From Cephalotus follicularis (taxonomy: Eukaryota; Streptophyta; Magnoliopsida; Oxalidales; Cephalotaceae): a stretch of DNA of 64,000 nucleotides. Both the position numbers and the translations under genes were made by a program. The notes under the pieces were generated by a model. That model was given only the letters and a program-made list of their open reading frames with translations. It did no database searches and had not been told where the DNA came from. The stretch lies in contig BDDD01005828.1 of NCBI GenBank assembly GCA_001972305.1, positions 1-64,000 of the forward strand, written 5' to 3'. Below, in pieces: positions 34,705 through 46,505 of this stretch (within the stretch, counting starts at the first letter, position 1; the number at the start of each line of letters is the position of its first letter).

Positions 34705-37422
34705 TGACACGCCCCCGTTTCGGTAAGACAACATTAAAGCGGTAAAGGCAATTAACATATTAATACAGCTAATGCAAAAACCATAAAATTTAAAAATTTC
34801 CAAGGAACATCAGTTACGGAAGCATAAAATTTCATAAGCTGTAAACTAGTAAAGTGCAGCCCATACTGCACGCTACCCAATTACAAGTCATCATTGTTAA
34901 AAGCCCACAAAACGGAGCGTGATCACAGTACAACATTAAATAAAACCCATTCCTAACAAAACCAACAGTAAGATACATCAGAAATCCTTTAACAAACAGT
35001 TTATTACAAAACGAAAGAACATAAAGCCAACAACAAGAAGCTAAGACTTGCTCTTCGTCCATGCCAGTCCAATCGGTCCACTGCATCAATCTGTAAAGTA
35101 GGGGGTTAGCCTTTGTCCTCACTCGACTAAGTCACAAAAGTAGCTCGGGATCAACATTAGATGCATGTCATGTAATGTATGCATAAATGATGCAGTGTAG
35201 GAAACACCAGTTTATATATATATGAGAAATATATATTTTAACAGTACAGTAAAATAACAGTGGATACATATATAAGAAAATATACGTATGCAAGAACAGT
35301 ACAGTAGTGATTCAACCAGGATCACATTCACAATCACAGTAATGTCCGAAAATGACCCACAGGCAGTACAGTATGTCCAGAGAGGACCACAACAGTCAGG
35401 CAGTATATGTAACACCGCCAACTCCTGGCCCCACGCTACACTCCCACTACGGTCCCTACATCAGGCAACCGAGCGAGGCAACAGAACAGTACAGTGAGTT
35501 ACCCAGCCAACTCCTGGCCCCTAGATCAACCCTGCCACTAGTCATCGCTGGCAGTCCCGCCACGTAACTAGTACGGCTCGAACACAACCACAGTAAAATC
35601 ACAGAGCAATCAGTGAATCAAAACAGTAAACAGTGCAGTAAACAGTACAGTGGTGATCGTTTAGATCAACAACAGGCAGTTCATTTTCAAATATTTCTGA
35701 AGGTAGTAAATATTTGAACCATGTAATTTCAGTATTAGAAATACCTTGATCAAATCAGTGGTGTAAATCATTTACAGTTCGTTCGAAAATACGTTATTAA
35801 TCAATACATATTTTCATACTCAAAATAGCACATTCCGAGTTCACGTATGCATTTCTAAATATCATAACTTTAGAAAATCATAAATGATTTACAAACAGTA
35901 ATCAAACAGGCAGTAAACAGTGTATATGCAATGCATACAAATGCTCAAATGCACCTTAACAGGAATCAGGATCGCTTCGCATCGTTAAACAAAGAAACCT
36001 CTAAACAGTACCAAAAGACGTCGATGTCTATTAAAATGCGTCGATGTCTTTGTCCATCAACATCGATGTACAAGTCCTTGGTGTCAGCGCGTTCTACTGC
36101 ATAAAGGCGTCGATGTCCATTTTATACGCATCGACGCTCAAGGTCTGGAACCTTAGAACGTCAGCGTATTTCCTACGGCGTCGACGCGTTAAGGTAGGAA
36201 CCTTAGGCGTCGACGTGTAATACGTCAAAACCCAAGCAGATAGCCTAAGGCGTCAATGTCTTTATATAGACGTCGATCCGTTTCACATCAGTAACCAAGC
36301 AACAACCCAAAGACGTCGATGTTTATTAAAAGGCGTCGACGTTTATCGAGTAGGATTCGTCTTCTTCCTCATGACTTAACAAACAGTAGTCATCTCAAAC
36401 CATATATAAGCAAAACAACATGTAATCAAGGCAGGGAACCAACATGCAGATACATTTTACATATCTAGCATAACATGTCATCAATCCAATGGTAAAACCA
36501 AATCAGTATCCATGCAATTCATACACCAAAACATAACCTCATGCATAAACATTAATCTCGAAATTACAGTTATGGCTTCCCCTACCTTTTGTTCCAAGTT
36601 AGGAACAGGAAAGTCCACCTCTTTGTGTTCCAAACTGGTCAGAGCAGCCCCTCCAGGTTCGTCCCGTTGTTGCAAGCCACCAATTCCAAGCTCCAAGCTC
36701 CAATAAAGTTCAACAATGGTGGAAACGTTTGTCTCTCCTCACTGTTTATTTGTGTTTTCCTTTTTCTTATTTTCCTCTCGTTCGTTTTGGCAGAGAAGGG
36801 AGTCTTATGTTGGTTGGGGTTTGTTTTCTTCTGCACTAACGCCAGAATCCCTTCTTTCTTCACACCTTCCCCACACCTGGTTGCATGGCGCACCAGGTGT
36901 CTCCCCTTTGCTGCCAAGGCCATTGCATGCTCTCACATGCCTTCCCACATCTGCCATTTCAGTCCTAGCAGTGCAGGGTACCATAATGCATGCTCAACAC
37001 GTCACAATCTGCATGTTAAGATGCGTGGATAATGCCCCCTTGCACGTTATTTCATCAGCAGAGTAACATGACTGACATTCGATGTTTAAGCATCGACGTC
37101 TTCTTAAAAGAAGTAGATGTCTTTTCCATTTTTACACAAGGGCGTCGATATCCTCGTATGCATCGACGTGCATGTGCATGCAGTTACATGCATCTCTCAA
37201 ACCCAAAGACATCGATGCTCTTAGAAAGGCGTCGACACGTTTTCCCCAAAACAGCGACGTTTTACCCTTCCAACATTCCTTTAACATTTTTACTCTAAAA
37301 TAAACATTATTAGAGTTTGACAAACACCAACAAAGTCTTGGAAATTCATTCTTTTATTTAATTCCAAAATAAAAACACATTACATTGTGAAATTGCAACA
37401 TAGGAAAATCTCGGGCGTTACA
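34705..37422 (-). mobile_element. Solo LTR of a long-LTR gypsy-type element
   Basis: 2718 bp starting TGACACGCCC and ending GGGCGTTACA, flanked by GGCTA at 34700-34704 and 37423-37427. On the minus strand it would start TGTAACGCCCGAGATTTTCC. There is no internal sequence, so it is most simply a solo LTR left by LTR-LTR recombination. It carries two TCGA-motif clusters. Short frames inside show no domains. Confidence 0.8.
36010..36350. repeat. TCGA-centred motif cluster in the solo LTR
   Basis: About ten copies of (A/G)GCGTCGA(C/T)G or GACGTCGATGTC, 15-60 bases apart. AAAGACGTCGATGTCT (36014-36029) is the exact reverse complement of 22061-22076 in SIRE-A. A second, smaller cluster lies at about 37085-37260. 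Confidence 0.8.
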
Positions 37423-37429
37423 GGCTATG

Positions 37430-38335
37430 TATAGCCTAGTATAACTCATCGTATACATGAGACTACCAATCGGTTTAAAATAATCTAACTGATTCAAACC
37501 GTCACCTTCACTAAATTTCAATCATTTGTTACAATCATAAGGTGTCTCAGCCAGTTTTCACTAGGTTTCAATCATTTGTTACAATCATAAGGTCTCTAAA
37601 ACAGTTTACACTCACTGTATCCCCATATAGAGAGTAGTTTCTCAATATAATGAGCATGGCTAAGAGAAATTCCTTGCCTAACAAAACTTACTTTTATACC
37701 AAGAATGGTGTCGATCATACCAAGATCTTTCATATTGAATTCTTTAGCCAAGGTTTCATTTATGTCACTCACTACGGAATGATCAAAACCAAGAATCAAC
37801 GTGCCGTCTACATACAAGCAGATAATCGCAAACTTATTCGACATAGAACGAAAGTAAAGGAGTTTATCCAAATTACTGGTCTGAAAATCAAAGCTCTTTA
37901 CCGTCTTATCAAATTTTTGATGTCACAATTTAGATGCTTGTTTAAGACCATAAAAAGATTTGTTTAATTTATAAAGTTTGTTCTCAAAACCTTTCATGAC
38001 AAACCCCACAGGTTGATTCATGTAGATTTCTTTAGTTAGGTCTCCATTAAGGAAAGCCATTTTTAAATACATTTGATGCACAACATAGTGCTCAATAGAT
38101 GCCAAAGAAAGAAGAATCATTATCGTTGCCAAATGACAGACCGGTGAGTAGATATCAAAATAATCTATCCCACTTACTTGAGTATATCCCTTAGCTCTAA
38201 ACGTGCTTTATACCGAGCTACAGATCCGTCAAGATTAAGTTTCTTCTTCAAAAGTCATTTACTACCCACAGTCTTAGCCCTTTTTGGCAAATCGATGAGC
38301 TATCCGGTTTGATTTTGTAACAGCGAGATCATTCA
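37430..38335 (-). pseudogene. Copia-A reverse transcriptase remnant
   Basis: Two readable blocks: 38132-37923 (MAFLNGDLTKEIYMNQPVGF, KSFYGLKQASK) and 37871-37596 (CLYVDGTLILG, KEFNMKDLG). These are the copia RT core; the YVDD active site reads YVDG here. Frameshifts and stops separate the blocks. Confidence 0.8.
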
Positions 38336-39330
38336 TCATTCATCATTCATGGCTTCTGTCCATAACAGCGAGTCCCTAGATCTCATCGCTTCCTTATAGG
38401 TGGGTGGATCATCCTCTAAATGGTAGGTCACAAAGTCCTCACCAAATTTCTTTGGTACTCGATCTCTTGTAGATACTCTTCTAGGCTCTGATTCAGAAGT
38501 CAGTGCGAAAAGAGTGTCAGAAGCATTTGATTCAGATTCCATAATTGAATCTATAACCAATCCTGTCAGGCCTGGTAAGGTCTTGTCTTGATCTGTGAGA
38601 AATTTATCCTCAAATAACACTGTATCCGTAGATTCTAACACCATATTGCTTGATAGATCCAAAAACTGGTCTGCACCACTGTCTTATGTACATCCTAGAT
38701 ATATACAAGTGTTTGTTCTATGTCCCACCTTGGGTCTCATAGGGTACTGGATCCGCGGTGATACAGCCTCAAGTCTTAAGAGTTTCAAATTTACAAGGAT
38801 GTTTATACCACATTTCATAAGGAGTGGAGGACAATTTTGAATGTGGTAACCTGCTCAGAATGTGGTTAGCAATTAATACTGCATGTCCCCAATAACAAGT
38901 AGGCATGCCAGCTGTCAATAACATGGAGTTTAACATTTCTGTTAACGTTCTATTCTTACATTCAACTATGCCATTTAATTGAGACGAGTAAAAAGCAGTA
39001 GTTTCAAGGATTACGTCCTGAGAGGCACAGAATTCATTGAATTCTGTCAGTTTATATTCTCCTTCTTCATCACTTCAAAGTCTTTTAATTTTCAAGTTTA
39101 ATTGATTTTCAACACTATTCTTGAAGAATTTTAAAATTTTCAATACTTTGTCTTTCAATTTTAACAAATAAATACAATAGTATCTAAAAAAATTATCTAT
39201 AAAAGTGATTAAATACTTCCGACCACCTCTCATAGTAAAGTTTTGAAATCACAGAGGTCAGAATGTATTAACTTAAGAACTTGTGTTTCTATAAACCGTA
39301 CGGAAAGGTTTTCTAGTAATTTTGGTTTGA
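38336..39330 (-). pseudogene. Copia-A integrase and linker remnant
   Basis: Minus-strand sequence corresponds piece by piece to the copia integrase core and the linker before RT (SNASDTLFALTSESEPRRVS at 38662-38336, then NRTLTEMLNSMLL further upstream). Frames are repeatedly broken. It parallels the better preserved Copia-B at 61914-62705. Confidence 0.65.
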
Positions 39331-40410
39331 GCACACACTTCATATATGTCAAATTTAATCGAAGTATCTAATAGTAGATTATGAGTTTTAACAAGTTTTA
39401 ACATTTACCTATATTTCACATGTCCTGATCTACAATGTAATGTTTTAGGATCAATCAAGTTTGAACTAATATAATTAATGGTCTCATTTACTAAACTCAA
39501 CATATACGTACCATTGATTAAATAAGCACAACAACAAAAATAAGAGTTAACAAATAAAGTTACTCTACCAAATTGAAAAGAAATACAAATGCCAGCATCG
39601 CATAAAATACTAAATGAAATCAAATTCTTTTCAAGACTAGGAACTAATATAACATCTTTTAAAATTAAAGTCTTACTTGAAGAGAGTACCAAGGTGGCAG
39701 TTTCGGTGTGAGTCACCTCTACCGATGCTCCACTAGCCACTATAACAGTCGTAACAACTTTAAAAGACTAATCAAGTAAATTCTTATTGTTGCTTACATG
39801 TCATGTGGCTCATGAATCCAACCACCAGTCTAAAAAGGTACTGACCTTACATTTGTCCATCATGGTAACAAAATGTTTAGACTCAGTCCTACCTACCAAC
39901 TTATGGGATTCATTATATGGTGTGTTAGGATTATTCTTTTTAAATAGCCTATACTATGCCGCAAAGTGACCACATTTACCAAAGTTGTGGTACTTGCCCT
40001 TCTATTAAAGATAGTCTTTTTGAACTCCAACTATTTCGGTTCACTTTTAGGTGACTTGGATTTCTTAGAAAATTTCTTGGGATTTGAAACCATGTTAGAA
40101 GTTGATTATTACTGACAAACCATCTCCAAGTTATTCATAGCTATGTTCTCATCTTTTATTCTAATGAATCATTTAAGATCATTCAGTCCCACGTGCACAT
40201 TTTTCATATGCATTTCAATTATAAAAAAGTGTCATCTAAAAGGTATCTCATAATTTAAAGCATCAACAACAAGAGAATCACACACAAATATATTCTCATT
40301 ATTCAAGTTAAATCCACCAAATAATCTAAATTTGATCATTTCAATAGGCATGGCATACTTTTCCAACTTATACATTTTTTAAGTTTGCAAAAATAAATAA
40401 ATCAATTTAA
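39331..40410 (-). pseudogene. Copia-A gag, protease and GAG-pre-integrase remnant
   Basis: The block at 39740-39405 (SKTLILKDVILVPSLEKNLI, GRVTLFVNS) is the region between protease and the integrase zinc finger. Upstream, a WWLDSWATWHVSNN stretch marks the protease; the normal DSG reads DSW. Before it, MIKFRLFGG at about 40345 is the gag start, matching Copia-B's MVKLQSFGG. Several stops. Confidence 0.7.
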
Positions 40411-41067
40411 ACAGTGTTGGAACGAGTGCACCTGATGGAAAACACAAAATCTAAGTCCAGTCTCACAAATCTGATCCATTCACTCTATCCGGAACATTCC
40501 AAAACCTTAGGATCGGTTCTTGAACCACCGAATTCCTACTCCAATAGGCCAAGATATCGCAATTAGAAAACTAAACGATCACAACCGTTCAAAAGAAACT
40601 GATTTTTTTTTCACGTGGTACAGTAGAATCCAAGGCGCACTGAACAACGCGTGGGGCGCATGATGTCATATCTGGTCACCACTAGAGACCAAAACAGCGA
40701 GGAATGAAAGGCTGGCTGACAAGGATCACTCCGGTGGAGGTGGTTTTGTCTGACGTGGCCTAGAATAGTGTAGATCTAGCCTCAAAGTTACTGAAACTTC
40801 TGGCGGAGCGTTAGGCTATCTCTGGTGGCGCTTGTCAACTGCACTGATGGCTTTGAGACCAGCGGCGAGAGGGAATTCCACTGGTGGTGACTGCTTGTCC
40901 TATTATGGCTTGGATCGTCCCCCCTTAAAACAGCTCCATCGCTGACCGTACTTTGTTGTTTCCATGTTTTTTAATTCTTTAATCCGTGAACGTAACTTTG
41001 TCAATGGGTTTCCAATGACTGATCCTTGTGTAACCAACCTAAAAAATGAGCAATAATGCTTTAAGAT
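40411..41067 (-). other. Copia-A untranslated leader region
   Basis: Between gag and the 5' LTR. It shares AACGAGTGCACCTGA (40432-40446) with the leader of Copia-B, showing they are relatives. No clear tRNA-Met primer site was found. Confidence 0.5.
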
Positions 41068-41186
41068 TATTAAGATTGTTAGGTTGAGAGAGATTGCTTA
41101 AAGCATTACACCCGAGACATCTAGTTTGGAAGGTCAAGCATGCTACTTCCAGCTAGAATATATTAGAAAAATCTAGGATTTACTGA

Positions 41187-41656
41187 TGATATGGGAAAAT
41201 TTTTAGACAAATAAGGCACTGTCATGTGTCACTTGAGGCCACAAATGCATGGGCAAAACGTCCAAGATCGTGGTAATAATGGGGAGATAACTCCTCCAAT
41301 CAAAGCTGAGGAAACACCCCAGCCATTTCCAAAGGACCAATAACTGCTTCATGATTATGAGCAAGTCAGAGACAGTTACAATATGTATAGCTATAAATTC
41401 CCCCAAGAAGACTATGAGGGGGTCGGCCATTCTACCATACACACTCACTTTATCTTCTATGCAAAACAACTGACTTAAGCATCAGAGGGTCCCCAGGAGT
41501 AAAAACTCCTGGATTTTCGATAGTTTGCCTTCTTTGTGTGCAGGGAAGATCGGAAAACTCAAAACCAGTACCTTCTTTGGAGCATCCAACACTTTTCCCA
41601 ACAAATCAAACCTCCACACATGGAGGACTATTGTAAAGTTGATTTTTGCATCAACA
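41187..41656 (+). repeat. 5' LTR of Tat-2
   Basis: 470 bp, same length as the 3' copy. The U3 palindrome reads GTCATGTGTC at 41221-41230, against GACACGTGTC in the 3' LTR. The primer site starts at 41657. Confidence 0.92.
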
Positions 41657-41699
41657 GTTGGCACCGTTTGTGGGAAAAGCGACATGAATTGATTCAACA

Positions 41700-43262
41700 A
41701 TGCCTCCGAAGAGAATAAACCATGCGGCCGCTCCCGGTCAAGATCCTTTCACCAGTGAGCAATTTAACCAGCTCCTCCAAGAGATTGGGAGGCTCACAAC
41801 TTTACTGGCAAACAATTTGGCCTGCCAGAATCATGCTGGACCAAGCCAACCAGTCTCAGAACAACCACAACCTCAAGAGGCCAGGCGAAACCAACAAAGA
41901 GGGGCTATGCGCCCTTCAAGGCAGTCAGAGATTGATACATCTCTGAGAGCAAAGCCTAGGCGAAACCCGCAAATGGGGGCCAAGCGTCCTCCAAGGTGGT
42001 TAGAAATTGATACATCTCTGAGAGCAGAGTCCTCAAGTACAAAGAATTATAATCATGACCCCGTGCAGGATCTTCCAGAGCACGATCCAATGGAGGAAGA
42101 CTACTCAGATTACTACATAGTCGAATAGGAACCCCATGCAAGTTCCTACGCATCTCGTAGGACTAAATCACGGTGGAGGTGCAGATCAGACTACTCCGTC
42201 AGACCACCCGCAGGGCCATCCCAAGTCTCTAGCAAGTCTAGGGACCAAGAAGATATCGAGCAGACCATAAATAGGAGGTTTGTAGAGATGGAAAAAAGGC
42301 TCAGAGGAGCCAAGCAGAAGAAGGGTTACCTGTAAGAGGTGCAGAAACTAAACTACACTCCTTTAGTTCCAAAGATACTAAGGGAGCCTATGCCGAGAGG
42401 GTTCAGGTTCCTAATGTTCAGAGAATATGACGGGTCCTCTGACCCAATACAGCATATGAGGTATTGCAACTAGATCATGCTAGTGCACCAAGTTTCAAAA
42501 GCAGTACTTTACCGAGGACTTCCAGCGACTTTTACGGGTGAAGCTTAGACGTGGTACTCCATGTTACCCTCGAAGTCTGTGGAGAACTTCGAGCAATTCA
42601 GTAAAATGTTCATCACGAAATTACTTAACAGAATAACCCATAGAAAGAATTCTAATCATCTAATCAACGTGGTGAAAGAAAAAAATGAATCCCTCAAAGA
42701 CTACCTGACTCGAATAAACAAGGAGTCCTTTATGGTAAAGGACTTGGAACCTTCCTTTGCTCTGGTAGCCTTGAACAGCGGGTTGAGAGACAACTCAGCT
42801 TTCACTTTCTCCCTGATGAAGAAGACTATCTTAGATATGGTAGACCTCATTAGAAGAGCAGAAAAGTATGTAAATGCAGAAGAGGGTTTGGCGGCTAGAA
42901 AGGATAAGAGGAAATGGGGGTTGGAGCTAACAGAAGGTGACCTGAGGCACAGACTGTCCAAGAGGGAGGACTCACCAAAAAAGGGATCATCAATCCCCAA
43001 CTACAATAGTTTCACCCATCTCTTGTAGACGTGAACCAGAATCCTTAAAGTGGAGAAGGAAACAGTTCCAATTTAGTGGCCAGCTCCATTGAGATCCCCG
43101 ACAGACAAGAGGGACTCAAACAAGTACTACCGATACCACCGTGATCATGGGCATGATACAGACGAGTGTAGGCATTTAAAAAATCAGATAGAAGACCTGA
43201 TCCGCAAGGGTCATCTGAGGAAGTATGTGGATAGGGAGCGCAGAGAAGAAGCTCCACAGTAG
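41700..43262 (+). pseudogene. gag: Tat-2 gag, many stops
   Basis: Starts at ATG 41700 (MPPKRINHAAAPG) just after the primer site. The gag domain is readable through 42561-43028 (NHLINVVKEKNESLKDYLTR) and the Cys/His cluster lies near 43120-43170. In-frame stops are at 42126, near 42333, in 42470-42550 and 43026 onward. A block of about 25 codons is tandemly duplicated at about 41880-42030 (RRNQQRGAMRPSRQSEIDTS and a second copy); Tat-3 has it once. The frame reaches TAG 43260-43262 at the gag/pol boundary. Confidence 0.8.
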
Positions 43263-43653
43263 GGAAAGGAGTAACAACTTAGAGGTGTGATACACACCAT
43301 TTCTGGAGGTGATCACAATCATGCCAGAAAGGCCTATGCAAGACAGACCTTTTCCATGTAGCAACAACACGCGCAGGGAAAAATTTTGAAGAACGGTTGA
43401 GAAGAAGAGGTGATATCCTTCTCAGAGTCAGATTTGGAAGGAGTATGTCTCCCTCATGGACACCCAGAGGTGTGATACACACCATTTCTTACTTAAGAAT
43501 GGTTTTCAGCTAAGAGATGTGGAAAAAGAGGAACTGATTAAGTTCCTCAAAAATAATAGAGATGTATTTGTCTAGTCTGCAACACAGAAGTGCTATCAGT
43601 GAAGTATGTACAAATGTTCAACCCATTCAATAAAGATGATGTTTCTTTAAACA
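43263..43653 (+). pseudogene. Tat-2 pol remnants
   Basis: Readable bits are RGVIHTISGG just after gag, EEEVISFSESDLEGVCLPHG (matching Tat-1 near 8200-8255) and KFLKNNRDVFV (matching Tat-1 near 8862-8890). Everything from protease to integrase is gone. A 24-bp block (43281-43304) recurs at 43466-43489, suggesting a rearranged junction. The segment ends in CATTCAATAAAGATGATG, shared with Tat-3 at 56891-56910. Confidence 0.7.
43649..43653. repeat. Left target-site duplication of SIRE-B (AAACA)
   Basis: AAACA is repeated at 48885-48889. The uninterrupted site (TTTCTTTAACACAAG) is preserved, inverted, in Tat-3 near 56880-56895. Confidence 0.88.
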
Positions 43654-44259
43654 TGAAAAACTTATATGGCAACTTTTAAATAATAAATTTGTTTGCGGAA
43701 GAGACAAATTAAACTATGAATATAAACAAGCACACAAAAACAAACAAACAATTACAAATAATAAAGAGAGAGAGTTAGAGAGAGTGCAAACACAATTTTA
43801 TAGTGGTTCGACGAAACACTTGCCTACGTCCACTTTCCCAAGGTAGCACCTTGAGTTTCCACAAGAATCCACTAGCACCCTTTGATTTTGGATTGCGGGT
43901 GCAAATCAAAGAAAAAAACACCTTACAAGACTTGGGTTCACTCCCCTTGATTAACTCTCTAAGGGTTCACTCCCTTTATACAATAAAGGTTTGTAAAGAT
44001 GTTTTCTGTTGTTTACAATAACCTCTCAAAGGTTGGATATTGCTAAGTAAGGCTTACAAACAATAGCTCTCTAAGATAGGCTTTAAGATACCAAGCTTCG
44101 GTGTTGATTTGAAAGGTGTAGGATTGCTCTTGAGTTGACATAAAATCAAGTGAGTAGATGAGTTTGTAAGATATCAAAACATGCATACAAGTATTTCTTG
44201 TTTGTTAATCATCGAAATATAACTCTTTAACACATTTAAAGGGGTGGCAAAAGCCAACA
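43654..44259 (-). repeat. 3' LTR of SIRE-B
   Basis: On the minus strand it starts TGTTGGCTTTTGCCACC and ends ...AAGTTTTTCA. It is adjacent to the polypurine tract AAAAAAGGGGGAGAT (44260-44274 on the plus strand). Confidence 0.9.
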
Positions 44260-44585
44260 ATCTCCCCCTTTTTTATGATTGACAAAACATAATTAATATT
44301 GCATGATTTTGACAAAATTACACTTAAGACCACTAAAAATTACTAAACTCCAATAAGTCAAGTCTAGAAAATTTGTCAAAGTGATTGAGCAACATATTTC
44401 ATATAGGATAAAGCATACTTAAACAATTCTCCCCCTTTTAAAAGGCAACATCATATATTTGACTACACTATATGAACTCTCCCCCTTTTTGTCAAACAAC
44501 AAAAAGTTTAATGAAGCTCCCCCTTAATCACGACATATGTTTAAGCATTAACAAAGTGCTTGAGCAACAAAGCTCCCCCTTAACG
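44260..44585 (-). other. Multiple polypurine tracts of SIRE-B
   Basis: On the minus strand AAGGGGGAG-type tracts appear at about 44260-44274, 44428-44440, 44477-44490, 44516-44525 and 44571-44583. The same arrangement is seen in SIRE-A. Confidence 0.8.
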
Positions 44586-44929
44586 AATGCATACACAAAT
44601 TCAATTCCAAAGAAGCGATTAATTATTTAGGGAGAGGAAACACTAATCATTGACAACAATGTACAATGGCAAATTTAGGAGAGCATAAATAAACACATTC
44701 ATTTCATAAACACACTGAAAATTCATTACATAATTAAAGTGCAAATTCATTACACAACTTCAAGGTCATCTCACAATAAAACTGCAGGTTCAACAAATAT
44801 AAACTACAAATTCACTACAAGTTCATTTTCATCACATTTTACAAGAAAACCATGATATGCATGAAATATCGCTCAAGATGATCCAGGAGGTGGTTGCTGA
44901 GGAAAGGCATTTTAAAACATTTGGATCAT

Positions 44930-46117
44930 TTAGGCCATTTGTGCATCTTGCAAATCGAGACGATCATAAATTTGGTCCACTCTTCCTCTAATGTATTCAA
45001 TGTTGGCTTGAGCTAAATCCATCCTTGATTGTAGTGACTCCATGGAAGGCCTACTACCTCCACTGCTACTTCCTCCAACATTTGGCCTCATTTCAAATCG
45101 ATCCCCGTCATCTTCTTCTTCTTCTTCTTCCACGATATCTCCTCCAACATCTACACACGGTTCCCTCACGGGTACTCTCCCTACCACTTGTTGCTTCACC
45201 CATAAACCATCTTCAAACTTGATATTGCAACTCCTCAAACCGGCTTTATTTATTAATTGTTTGGTTTTCGGTTTGACATTGTGTTCATCCTTAATATCAA
45301 TGTTTAGGGAAGCTAGAATCCTACTGATAAGCATAGGATAGGGGAGGTGATTAGGTATAGATAAAATATGGTTCACTATGAGATATGGAAGGTTGACAAG
45401 AGTCCCATTTTTCATACAAGCTACTAATTTGAGGTCTCGCTCGGATGGAAGTGTATGCGAGCCCTCTCTAGGCAACAAAGTATTGGTGACAAGAAATAAG
45501 AGAATGCGAGTAGCAATGGGCAAATGGCTGCTAGTAACGGTCATGAGTGGATTGATACCGGACCGTTCTAAGCAAATTTCAAAAGCATCGGATTTTTCAA
45601 TATCATTAAAGTGTGTGATACAGGTGCATGGAATTCCTAAAGTTTCAACAATAAAATCAGGGGTAATTTCAACTGCATTACCAAGAACAAACGATTTTGC
45701 TACACAACTAGTGGTTTTTTCAAGATTAGCATAAAAAAGTTTTACTAACCTAGGGTAAATTAGATGAGATGAACACAAATAGTCAAACCAACCTAAATGT
45801 TCAAGCCAAGACCTAATGGAAGCTATATTGCTAATCAAAATCTCTTTATCTAACCATTTTTCGTTATGTAACTTAACGGAATTTAGGACGGAATTATACC
45901 TCTCTTCATTTTCCTTGGAGAGAAATAGGTCGTCATCAAAATCGATTACTGGATTTGAGCTTCTTTGCTTCGTTCCCATGCTTTTCCTCTTCTTGGATGC
46001 CATGGAAGTTAGTGGGGGCAAATTTTTGGGAAGGTTTATGGTTTTGACAGTGTAGGGGGGGAGAGATTGAGAGAGGGAGGGAAAATCGCGTATTATAAAA
46101 ACTGATTTGCGTGTCAA
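44930..46117 (-). CDS. Plant-transposon-type ORF of SIRE-B (Transposase_32-like)
   Basis: An uninterrupted 395-codon frame. The likelier start is the internal ATG at 46003 (MASKKRKSMGTKQR), giving about 357 residues with a basic, NLS-like N-terminus. The middle (WLEHLGWFDYLCSSHLIYPR, VKLFYANL, FIVETLGIPC) matches the Pfam 'putative plant transposon protein' pattern. The C-terminus has an acidic EEEEEEDD run, a Gly/Ser stretch and a short helical tail. It is homologous in plan to the broken ORF of SIRE-A. No signal peptide or membrane anchor is obvious, so it is probably not an envelope protein. It is the only intact long ORF in this element although gag is broken. Confidence 0.75.
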   Translation of the reverse strand: MTRKSVFIIRDFPSLSQSLPPYTVKTINLPKNLPPLTSMASKKRKSMGTKQRSSNPVIDFDDDLFLSKENEERYNSVLNSVKLHNEKWLDKEILISNIASIRSWLEHLGWFDYLCSSHLIYPRLVKLFYANLEKTTSCVAKSFVLGNAVEITPDFIVETLGIPCTCITHFNDIEKSDAFEICLERSGINPLMTVTSSHLPIATRILLFLVTNTLLPREGSHTLPSERDLKLVACMKNGTLVNLPYLIVNHILSIPNHLPYPMLISRILASLNIDIKDEHNVKPKTKQLINKAGLRSCNIKFEDGLWVKQQVVGRVPVREPCVDVGGDIVEEEEEEDDGDRFEMRPNVGGSSSGGSRPSMESLQSRMDLAQANIEYIRGRVDQIYDRLDLQDAQMA

Positions 46118-46195
46118 CAGTCGACTGGTGTTTTAAGACAGTCAACTGGATTTTGGACAGTCGACTGGATCAGGATACCAGTCGGCTGGAATCTG
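46110..46195. repeat. Short AGTCGACTGG motif cluster in SIRE-B
   Basis: Four copies of (C)AGTC(G/A)(A/G)CTGG within 85 bases, just upstream of the ORF start on the minus strand. The core is the same TCGA palindrome as in SIRE-A and the solo LTR but with different flanks. Confidence 0.75.
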
Positions 46196-46505
46196 CAAAA
46201 CTCGAAATAGGCAGATTTTGAGTTTCTCTTTAATCCGAAGAACCATAGTCAGCTATTATTAACTAATAGTGACTTAGATATTTGAGCATTTTGATATAAT
46301 TGAGTTAAAAACTCAATGTTGGATGCAAGACATGAGTTTCAAAAAAAAATTATATACATTTAATCACATAATTGCATACAATTATATAAATATCATGATT
46401 TTTACAAAACCAAAACACTTACTACTCATGTGCTCATTGATCATATTTATAGCTTGATGTTTCATAATACCATTTCCTTCGAGCACACCTACAAAGTAAG
46501 GAAGT
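46196..46505 (-). other. Spacer between gag and the plant-transposon ORF in SIRE-B
   Basis: AT-rich, with no RT, integrase or protease motif. This is where pol would lie in an autonomous relative. Confidence 0.65.

Noticed and set aside
34832-37066. Host gene candidates at 34832-35122 and 36589-37066
   Set aside because: All lie inside the 2.7-kb solo LTR bounded by GGCTA duplications and show no conserved domain.
44930-46117. Envelope glycoprotein for the SIRE-B 3' ORF
   Set aside because: No signal peptide, clear membrane anchor or cleavage site was seen, and the middle resembles the plant-transposon protein family; I therefore do not call it env.
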